Shown piece by piece: positions 26,245-32,628 of a stretch of 38,852 bases of DNA. Position numbers and translations under genes: made by a program. The notes under the pieces were generated by a model. The model had not been told where the DNA came from and searched no databases. It saw only the letters and a list, made by a program, of their open reading frames with translations. Position 1 is the stretch's first letter, and every line of letters begins with the position of its first letter. Location of the stretch: contig DATFAA010000136.1 of the NCBI GenBank assembly GCA_035255045.1, forward strand, positions 1 to 38,852, read 5' to 3'. This stretch comes from JAGTRP01 sp035255045 (lineage in GTDB: Bacteria > Pseudomonadota > Gammaproteobacteria > Burkholderiales > Rhodocyclaceae).

Positions 26245-27017
26245 GCGCGGAGACCTGGGCGGCGGGGGCCGTCTTCCTGTTGCCGGCCGCCTTCCTGGCC
26301 GGCTGGGTGGATTCCGTGGTCGGGGGTGGCGGCCTCATCCAGATTCCCGCCCTCTTCGCCGCTCATCCCGGTGCCGCTCCGGCCACGCTTTTCGGCACCA
26401 ACAAATGCGCCAGCGTCGTCGGCACCGCCAACGCCGCCTGGCGCTACGCCCGCCGGGTGACCATGCCCTGGCGCACTATCCTCCCAGCCGCCCTCGCCGC
26501 CTTCGTGTGCTCCTACGGCGGCGCCGCCGCCGTCGCCTGGCTGCCGCGGGAAGCCCTGCGTCCCCTCATCCTCGTTCTGCTGGTGGCTGCCGCCGCCTAC
26601 ACCCTGGCCCGCAAGGATTTCGGCGCGGTGCACCGGCCGGCCCACAGCGGCCACCGGGAACTGGCCTTCGCCAGTCTCCTGGGGGCGGTCATCGGCTTCT
26701 ACGACGGCTTCTTCGGGCCGGGGACGGGGAGCTTCCTGATCTTCCTGTTCGTGCGCTGGTTCGGCTTCGACTTCCTCCACGCCTCGGCGGCGGCCAAGGT
26801 GGTCAACATGTCCACCAACCTGGCGGCCATGGCCTTCTTCCTGCCCAACGGCTACTGGCTGCCGGGCCTGGCCGTGGCCATGGCGGCCTGCAACGTCGCC
26901 GGTTCCATGGTCGGCACCCGGCTCGCCCTCAAGCATGGCAGCGGTTTCGTGCGCCAGGTCTTCCTCCTGGTGGTGGCTCTCCTCATCGCCCGCTTCGCCT
27001 TCGATACCTTCGCCTGA
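26241..27017 (+). CDS. TauE/SafE-family membrane permease
   Basis: The 258-residue protein has about eight membrane helices and the TauE/SafE (formerly DUF81) signatures: AGWVDSVVGGGGLIQIPAL near the N-terminus, the GTNKCASVVGTANAAWRYAR region, and in the second half GFYDGFFGPGTGSFLIFLFV with AAAKVVNMSTNLAAM. The two halves are internal repeats, as in the family. Members are proposed exporters of sulfite, sulfoacetate or related organic anions; the substrate cannot be read from the sequence. The GTG at 26241 overlaps mnmE by four bases, so it is probably co-transcribed with it. Confidence 0.88.
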   Translation: MSAETWAAGAVFLLPAAFLAGWVDSVVGGGGLIQIPALFAAHPGAAPATLFGTNKCASVVGTANAAWRYARRVTMPWRTILPAALAAFVCSYGGAAAVAWLPREALRPLILVLLVAAAAYTLARKDFGAVHRPAHSGHRELAFASLLGAVIGFYDGFFGPGTGSFLIFLFVRWFGFDFLHASAAAKVVNMSTNLAAMAFFLPNGYWLPGLAVAMAACNVAGSMVGTRLALKHGSGFVRQVFLLVVALLIARFAFDTFA

Positions 27018-27086
27018 CCCCTCCTTGCCTGCCGGAGCCATATTCCATCAGAATTTGGCTTCAACAATAATCAAGGGAGGATCTTC

Positions 27087-27920
27087 ATGCCGTTCATCCA
27101 GTCGCCCCTGGGCCGTACCCTCGCTGCCCTCGCCGTCGCCGCGCTGCTCACCGCCTGCAAGACCACGGGCCTCGGCAGCAACAGCGCCGCGAATGACAGC
27201 AACCCATCCCCCACCGCCGGCAGCGGCGCATCCGAGCAGGCCAACCAGATGGCCGACAAGGCCATGTACAAGCCCATCGAGTACGCCAACATCGACAAGA
27301 AGGGGCCGCCCATCGTCGTCATCCCGGGGGAGATCAAGAGCAGCAATGCCAACTTCACCCAGAAGTTCGGCCCCAACAATATCGCCGACTACGCCGAGCT
27401 GGAACTGGGCAAAGCCAACTTCAAGGTGCTGGAGCGCACCGACATGGGGCCGCTCCTGAACGAATTCACCATCGCCTTCAACCTGGGGGACCCCAAAGCG
27501 GCGAGCAAGGTACTGAAAAAAGGCAAGTTCAAGACCACCAAGTGGGTGGTCAAGTTCGACATCCTCAAGGCCGAGCCGGTGGCCCAGGCCAATCAGGGCT
27601 TCGACGGCCAGGCCCTGGGCAACATCCTCGCCAGTGCCGGGGGCAACCGGGACAGCCGCGCCGCCGGCGCCGCCCTGGCCTCGGTCAAGACCGAGGACTC
27701 CGCCGGGGTGTGGATCATCGGCATGCGCTACAAGATCCTCAACGCCAACACCACCGAGCAGGTGGCCACCGGCTACGCCGAGGAGAAGATGGAGTTGGGC
27801 GCCAAAGGGACTTCCATCCTGGGGTTCAAGCAGGCTGCCGCCGGCGGCCTGACCCTCGATTCCCTGGTGCAGCGCCTGGTGCAGAAGACGGTCTGGGAAA
27901 TCGACCAGAAGTACAAGTAA
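27087..27920 (+). CDS. CsgG-like lipoprotein
   Basis: The 277-residue protein has a lipoprotein signal with lipobox LTAC (Cys24) followed by a Ser/Asn-rich linker. The rest resembles CsgG/HfaB-type lipoproteins: PIVVIPGEIKSSNANFTQKF, GKANFKVLERTDMGPLL, WVVKFDILKAEPV, SAGVWIIGMRYKILNANTTE, QVATGYAEEKMELGAKG and LDSLVQRLVQKTVWEI. Such proteins act in the outer membrane or periplasm, in curli or holdfast export or related envelope functions. GGGAGG lies about eight bases before the ATG. No curli genes are seen nearby, so a different role is likely. Its stop abuts the dsbD stop on the other strand. The family call rests on motif resemblance only. Confidence 0.6.
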   Translation: MPFIQSPLGRTLAALAVAALLTACKTTGLGSNSAANDSNPSPTAGSGASEQANQMADKAMYKPIEYANIDKKGPPIVVIPGEIKSSNANFTQKFGPNNIADYAELELGKANFKVLERTDMGPLLNEFTIAFNLGDPKAASKVLKKGKFKTTKWVVKFDILKAEPVAQANQGFDGQALGNILASAGGNRDSRAAGAALASVKTEDSAGVWIIGMRYKILNANTTEQVATGYAEEKMELGAKGTSILGFKQAAAGGLTLDSLVQRLVQKTVWEIDQKYK

Positions 27921-29669
27921 TCAGGACTTCGCGACCTTTTCCAGGACCTGCCCGAAGGCGGCGGCGTCCTGGAAGCCCACCACCCGGATGCCGCTGATTT
28001 CCTTGCCGGCGGGATCGAAGAAGATGATCCCCGGTGGGCCGAAGAGGCCGAAGCGGGCCAGGAGCGCCTTGTCGTCGGGGCTGTTGGCGGTGACGTCGGC
28101 CTGGAGCAGGACAAAGCCGGCCAGCTTGGCCTGGATGGCCGGATCGGCGAAGGTGAAGCGCTCCATTTCCTTGCAGGACACGCACCAGTCGGCATAGAAG
28201 TCCAGCATGACCGGCTTGCCGGCGGCCTTCAGCCGGGATTCCAGATCGGCGACCGATGCCACCCGCTCGAAGGGCAGCTTCCTGGCCTCCGCCGCCACCG
28301 CCTGGCCCTTCAGCCCGGCCAGGGGCTGCAGGGGATCGCGGCCGCCGGCCAGGGCGCCGATCAGCAGCGCCGCGCCGGTGAGCAGCATGATGATGCCGAC
28401 CCCCTTCCAGAAGCGCTGCCAGCTCTTGGCCGTCGGCGGCAGGGGATCGAGGGCGTGGAGGTAGATGGCCGGGATGATGAGGAGCACCGCCCAGCCGATC
28501 ATGTGTACCGCCGGCGGCAGTACCGGCGACACCAGCCACAGGGCGGTGGCCAGGAGGAGGACGCCGAAGGCCTTCTTGACCGCCTCCATCCAGGCTCCCG
28601 CCCGGGGCAGGAGGGTGCCGGCGGAGAGGCCGACGGCGATCAGGGGCACGCCCATGCCGATGGCCATGACGAAGAGCGCCGCCCCGCCCAGGAGGGCGTC
28701 CCGGGTCTGGCCGATGTAGAGGAGCGCGCCGGCCAGGGGCGCCGCCACGCAGGGGCCGACGATAAGGGCCGAGAGGGCCCCCATGAGGAAGACGCCGATA
28801 CCGCGCCCGCCCTGCAGGTGGCCTGCTTCCTCGGACAGCTTGCTCTGCAGCGAGGTGGGCAGCTGCAGCTCGTAGAAGCCGAACATGGACAGGGAGAGCA
28901 CCACGAAGACCAGGGCGAAGCTCCCCAGGACCCAGGGATTCTGCAGAGCGGCGGAGACCAGGGTGCCGGAGAGCCCGGCGGCGACGCCGGCGGCGGCATA
29001 GGTCACGGCCATGCCGAGGACGTAGGCCATGGAGAGGGCGAAGCCCCGGCCGCGGGAGACCTTGTGGCCCTGGCCGGCGATGATGCCCGACAGGATGGGG
29101 ATCATGGGGAAGACGCAGGGGGTCAGGGCCAGGCCCAGGCCGGCCACGAAGAAGAAGGCGAGATTGGCCCAGAAGCCAGAGTCCTTGAGGGCCTGGGCGA
29201 TGGCGCCGCTCTCGTCTCCGCCGACGGCCGGCGCGGCCGGGGCGCTGCCGGGCACCGGCAATTCCAGGCTCACCGTCTGGGTCTGGGGCGGGTAGCAGAC
29301 GCCGGCATCGGCGCAGCCCTGGGCCGTGACCTTGAGGCTGAGGGGCAGGACGCCGGAAGCGTTGCGCTCCACCGGCAGGCGGACGGCGACGTCCTTGTAA
29401 TAGACCTCCATGCGGCCGAAGTTCTCGTCATCCTTCTCCTTGCCCTTGGGGAACTGGGGCGCCCCCAGCTTGGCGGCGTCGCCCTCGACGGCGAAGCGGA
29501 ATTTGTCCCGGTACAGGTAGTAGCCCTTGGCGATCTCGTAGCGCACCTCCACCGTCTGCCCGTCCACGGCCCGGGCGCTGGGCTTGAAGGCGACGGCCGG
29601 GTCGAGGAATTCCTGGGCGTGGCCGAGGCTGAAAACGAACAGGAGGCAGAGGAGCAGGGATCGCATCAT
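27921..29669 (-). CDS. dsbD: Thiol:disulfide interchange protein DsbD
   Basis: The 582-residue protein passes electrons from cytoplasmic thioredoxin through the inner membrane to periplasmic thiol-disulfide proteins (DsbC, cytochrome c maturation). All three parts are present: signal peptide plus N-terminal alpha domain with the Cys pair (CADAGVCYPPQ), an eight-helix membrane domain with one Cys in each half (LTPCVFPMIPILSGI and VGPCVAAPLAGALLY), and a C-terminal thioredoxin domain with ADWCVSCKEMERFTF. The start is one of two adjacent ATGs (29669 or 29666) overlapping the cutA stop; longer forms would run into cutA. It ends directly against the convergent lipoprotein gene with no room for a terminator. 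Confidence 0.95.
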   Translation of the reverse strand: MMRSLLLCLLFVFSLGHAQEFLDPAVAFKPSARAVDGQTVEVRYEIAKGYYLYRDKFRFAVEGDAAKLGAPQFPKGKEKDDENFGRMEVYYKDVAVRLPVERNASGVLPLSLKVTAQGCADAGVCYPPQTQTVSLELPVPGSAPAAPAVGGDESGAIAQALKDSGFWANLAFFFVAGLGLALTPCVFPMIPILSGIIAGQGHKVSRGRGFALSMAYVLGMAVTYAAAGVAAGLSGTLVSAALQNPWVLGSFALVFVVLSLSMFGFYELQLPTSLQSKLSEEAGHLQGGRGIGVFLMGALSALIVGPCVAAPLAGALLYIGQTRDALLGGAALFVMAIGMGVPLIAVGLSAGTLLPRAGAWMEAVKKAFGVLLLATALWLVSPVLPPAVHMIGWAVLLIIPAIYLHALDPLPPTAKSWQRFWKGVGIIMLLTGAALLIGALAGGRDPLQPLAGLKGQAVAAEARKLPFERVASVADLESRLKAAGKPVMLDFYADWCVSCKEMERFTFADPAIQAKLAGFVLLQADVTANSPDDKALLARFGLFGPPGIIFFDPAGKEISGIRVVGFQDAAAFGQVLEKVAKS

Positions 29670-29983
29670 GGTTTGGTCTCGTTGGCGACCCACTCCAGGT
29701 AGGCCGGCAGTCCCTTCCCGATCGGGAGGGCGATGATTTCGGGTACTTCGTAGGGGTGGCGGTCGCGGATGGCGGCCTCCAGGGCCGGGTAGCGCTCACT
29801 GCTGGTCTTGGCGAGGAGCGGCACCTCCTCGGCGGTTTCCACCACTCCCTGCCAGCGGTAGATGGAGCGGCACGGGGCGAGGATATTGACGCAGGCCGCC
29901 AGCCCGGCCTCCACCACATGGCGGGCGATGTCCTCGGCGACGGCGGCGTCGGGGCAGTTGGTGACGACCAGCAGGGTGTCCAT
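29666..29983 (-). CDS. cutA: CutA1 family protein (divalent ion tolerance)
   Basis: The 105-residue protein matches the small trimeric CutA1 family: TLLVVTNCPDAAVAEDIARH, AACVNILAPCRSIYRWQG, VPLLAKTSSERYPALEAAIR and HPYEVPEIIALPI. CutA was first linked to copper tolerance in E. coli together with dsbD (cutA2), and the same cutA-dsbD pair is seen here with overlapping ends. The trimer has a PII-like fold. Its molecular job remains unclear in general. It follows the NodJ-like permease after 9 bp, so it is probably part of the same transcript. Confidence 0.95.
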   Translation of the reverse strand: MDTLLVVTNCPDAAVAEDIARHVVEAGLAACVNILAPCRSIYRWQGVVETAEEVPLLAKTSSERYPALEAAIRDRHPYEVPEIIALPIGKGLPAYLEWVANETKP

Positions 29984-29992
29984 CAGCGAATT

Positions 29993-30751
29993 CTACTTGA
30001 GGAGGCGCCGACGGGTGAGGACCAGGGCGATGGAAAAACCGATGACGGCGGTGGCGAGGAGCACGCCGATATGCAGCAGGGCGTCCGGGGGGACCTGGCC
30101 GGCGACCAGGGGCCGGGCCAGGGCCACCCCGTGGGCGAGGGGCAGCCAGTTGCCGATGGCGGCGAGCCAGGGAGGCATCTGGTTGGTGGGGAAGAACACG
30201 CCGGAGATCAGGGTCATGGGCGTGATGAAGAGGGTGAAGTAGTACATGAAGAAATCGTAGGACGGCGCCAAGGACGTCCAGATCAGCCCCAGGGCGGCGA
30301 AGGCCAGACCGGTGATGACGATGGTCGGCAGGACCCAGAGGACCATGGGGCCGTGGACCAGGCCGAGCCCGGCCACCACCAGCAGGATGGCGGCGCCGGA
30401 AAGCAGGGACTTGGTGGCAGCCCACAGCAGCTCCCCGGCCACCACGTCGGCCAGCCCCAGGGGGGTGTTGAGGATGGCGTCCCAGGTCTTCTGCACGTGC
30501 ATCCGGGAGAAGGAGGAGTAGAGGGCCTCGAAGGTGGCGGCGTTCATGGTCGACGCGCACACCGTGCCGGCCGCCAGGAAGCCCACGTAGGACTGGCCGT
30601 TGATGGCCGGCAGCAGGGTGCCGAGGCCGTAGCCCAGGCCCAGCATGTAGATGAGGGGATCGGCCAGGTTACCCAGGATGGAAGGCAGGGCGAGCTTCTT
30701 CCAGACCAGGAAATTGCGCCGCCAGACGGGGAGCCAGCCGAATCGGATCAT
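29993..30751 (-). CDS. ABC-2 type exporter permease (NodJ-like)
   Basis: The 252-residue protein has six membrane helices and the ABC-2 permease pattern: WRRNFLVWKKLALPSILGNL at the N-terminus, ADPLIYMLGLGYGLG, the FEALYSSFSRMHVQKTWDAI coupling region, and the late signature FITPMTLISGVFFPTNQMPP. It is most like NodJ-type permeases, which export lipo-oligosaccharides in rhizobia but are widespread in other betaproteobacteria with unknown cargo. The start codon overlaps the stop of the ATPase gene upstream, which supports one transporter. Confidence 0.88.
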   Translation of the reverse strand: MIRFGWLPVWRRNFLVWKKLALPSILGNLADPLIYMLGLGYGLGTLLPAINGQSYVGFLAAGTVCASTMNAATFEALYSSFSRMHVQKTWDAILNTPLGLADVVAGELLWAATKSLLSGAAILLVVAGLGLVHGPMVLWVLPTIVITGLAFAALGLIWTSLAPSYDFFMYYFTLFITPMTLISGVFFPTNQMPPWLAAIGNWLPLAHGVALARPLVAGQVPPDALLHIGVLLATAVIGFSIALVLTRRRLLK

Positions 30752-31668
30752 CAGTCCCTCAACTCCCGCCCGGTCAGTTTGATGAATACGTCCTCCAGGT
30801 TGGAGGCCCGGTGGATGTAGCGCAGGCCGCTGGCGGCCCCGAGGGCGGCGAGGAGCGGCTGCGGGTCCCGGCAGTAGAAGAAGGCGGTCTCGCCGCTCTG
30901 CTCCACCCGGCTGGCCAGGTGGCGGTGGGCGTCCACGAAGGCCGGCAGGTCGCCCCCGGCCTCGTCATAGACCTCCACCACCTGGGGCTCGATGTACTGG
31001 GCGATGAGGTCCCGGGGGCTGCCCTCGGCGATCTTCCTGCCGTGGTCGATGACGATCAGGGTGTCGCACAGGCGCTCGGCCTCGTCCATGAAATGGGTGG
31101 TGAGGATGAGGGTCTTGCCGGCCGCCTTCAACTGCTTCAGGCGGTCCCAGATCAGGTGGCGGGCCTGGGGGTCGAGGCCGGTGGTGGGCTCGTCCAGGAA
31201 GACGATGTCGGGGTCGTTCACCAGGGCCCGGGCCAGGGTCAGGCGCCGCTTCATGCCGCCGGACAGGGTGGCGAGCTTGGCGTCGGCCTTGCCGGCGAGG
31301 TTGGCGAATTCCAGCAGCTGGGGCACCCGGGCCCGGGTCTGGGCGGGGGACTGGCCGAAATAGCGGCCGAAGACCAGGAGATTCTCGGTGACGGTGAAGT
31401 CCGGGTCCAGGTTGTCGAACTGGGGCACCACCCCCACCCGGGCCCGGGCGGCCTGGGCCTCGGCCGGGATGGGCCGGCCGGCCAGGCTGATGCGCCCGCC
31501 GTCCGGGGCGGTGAGCCCGAGGCAGAGGCGCAGGGTGGTGGTCTTGCCGGCGCCGTTGGGGCCCAGCAGCCCGAAGCAGGTGCCGGGCTCGACGGCCAGG
31601 GACAGCCCCGCCACCACCTCGGTGCCGGCGTAGGACTTGCGGAGGTCGACGACGTCTAGTGCCGCCAC
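30751..31668 (-). CDS. ABC exporter ATPase (NodI-like)
   Basis: The 305-residue ATPase has Walker A GLLGPNGAGKTTTLR, Q-loop VVPQFDNLDPDFTVTENL, signature LSGGMKRRLTLARAL, Walker B DIVFLDEPTTGLDP and the H-loop TTHFMDEAERL, followed by a C-terminal extension of about 90 residues typical of NodI. A GTG at 31668 overlaps the hydrolase gene by 13 bases; the open frame further upstream is a shadow of that gene. It pairs with the permease downstream to form an ABC-2 exporter. The substrate is unknown. Confidence 0.9.
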   Translation of the reverse strand: MAALDVVDLRKSYAGTEVVAGLSLAVEPGTCFGLLGPNGAGKTTTLRLCLGLTAPDGGRISLAGRPIPAEAQAARARVGVVPQFDNLDPDFTVTENLLVFGRYFGQSPAQTRARVPQLLEFANLAGKADAKLATLSGGMKRRLTLARALVNDPDIVFLDEPTTGLDPQARHLIWDRLKQLKAAGKTLILTTHFMDEAERLCDTLIVIDHGRKIAEGSPRDLIAQYIEPQVVEVYDEAGGDLPAFVDAHRHLASRVEQSGETAFFYCRDPQPLLAALGAASGLRYIHRASNLEDVFIKLTGRELRD

Positions 31669-32294
31669 GCCCGGGTCACGATGTCGCGGATCAGGTGCAG
31701 CCGGCGATGGAAGAAATGGTCGGCGCCGGGCACCACCACCACGGGCAGGTCCAGGGGCTGGGCCCAGGCGATGACGTTGGCCAGGGGCACGGTCTCGTCG
31801 TCGGAGCCGTGGATGACGATGGTGTCGGCCGGCACGGCCTCGGTATCGTACTGGCGGATGCCTTCCACGAAGCCGGCGGCGGTGCCGACCAGGACCAGGC
31901 GCTGGGCCGGGTGGCCGGCCTCCTGCAGGCGCTTGGCCACCTTGGTTTGGCAGTAGGCGCCGAAGGAGAAGCCGGCCAGGGCCACCGGCAGGTCGCCGCA
32001 GCGGCACTTGGCCTCGTGCAGCACGGCCAGGAGGTCCTCGGTCTCGCCGCGGCCTTCGTCATGGTGGCCCTCGCTCAGGCCGACGCCGCGGAAATTGGGC
32101 CGGAAGGCGGCGTAGCCCAGGTTGGTGAAGGTCTTGGCCAGGGTGTAGGCCACCTTGTTGGTGTTGGCGCCGCCGCCCTTGGGGTGGGGATGGGCGATGA
32201 GGGCGATGCCCCGGGGGGCGCCGGGGTTCTCGAAAATGGTGTCGATCTTGCCCACCGGGCCGTCGATGAGGAGGCGCTCTTCCACGGTTCTCAT
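31656..32294 (-). CDS. Alpha/beta hydrolase of the YsgA/CocE-like short type
   Basis: The 212-residue protein has the alpha/beta hydrolase pattern: the oxyanion-side IALIAHPHPKGGGANTNKVA, the RPNFRGVGLSEGHHDEGRGE segment, the nucleophile elbow AGFSFGAYCQ (Ser in GFSFG), an acid in IHGSDDETVPL and the catalytic His in GADHFFHRRL. This short 'alpha/beta hydrolase superfamily' form is common in proteobacteria; the substrate is unknown. The ATG overlaps the ferredoxin stop (ATGA), and its end overlaps the ABC ATPase start, so it belongs to the same transcript. Confidence 0.88.
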   Translation of the reverse strand: MRTVEERLLIDGPVGKIDTIFENPGAPRGIALIAHPHPKGGGANTNKVAYTLAKTFTNLGYAAFRPNFRGVGLSEGHHDEGRGETEDLLAVLHEAKCRCGDLPVALAGFSFGAYCQTKVAKRLQEAGHPAQRLVLVGTAAGFVEGIRQYDTEAVPADTIVIHGSDDETVPLANVIAWAQPLDLPVVVVPGADHFFHRRLHLIRDIVTRAWRH

Positions 32295-32599
32295 ATCTTC
32301 AGGCGCTCGACAACGCGGCCATTGACCAGGTGCTCCTGGATGATTTCCTCGATGTCGTGCTCGTCCACGTAGGTGTACCAGACGGCTTCCGGGTACACCA
32401 CCAGCACCGGCCCGTCGTCGCAGCGATCCAGGCAGCCGGCCTTGTTGATGCGGACCTTGCCCTTGCCCTTGAGTTTCAACTGGGCGATGCGCTCCTTGGC
32501 GTAGGTCTGCATGGCCGTGGCGCCGTGGTTGTTGCAGCAGGTTTCCCCCGGCTCGCGCTGGTTGCAGCAAAAAAAGACGTGGTGCTTGAAATAGCTCAT
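32291..32599 (-). CDS. Thioredoxin-fold [2Fe-2S] ferredoxin
   Basis: The 102-residue protein matches the thioredoxin-like ferredoxin family: HHVFFCCNQREPGETCC at the N-terminus, then INKAGCLDRCDDGPVLVVYP. Cluster ligands are expected among Cys11/12, Cys21/22, Cys56 and Cys60, the C-x(9-10)-C...C-x3-C arrangement. The C-terminus (YVDEHDIEEIIQEHLVNG) is also typical. It is a small electron carrier in the cytoplasm; the partner is not shown. The ATG at 32599 is the first start that gives the family N-terminus. It opens the ferredoxin-hydrolase-ABC-cutA-dsbD run, 29 bp after the cation ATPase gene. Confidence 0.93.
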   Translation of the reverse strand: MSYFKHHVFFCCNQREPGETCCNNHGATAMQTYAKERIAQLKLKGKGKVRINKAGCLDRCDDGPVLVVYPEAVWYTYVDEHDIEEIIQEHLVNGRVVERLKI

Positions 32600-32628
32600 G
32601 ATCGGGCGTTCAGGTCGGGAAAAGGAGA

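Noticed and set aside
30751..32007. Longer form of the ABC ATPase with about 110 extra N-terminal residues
   Set aside because: The extra part is an out-of-frame reading of the hydrolase gene; the Walker A position fits the GTG start at 31668.
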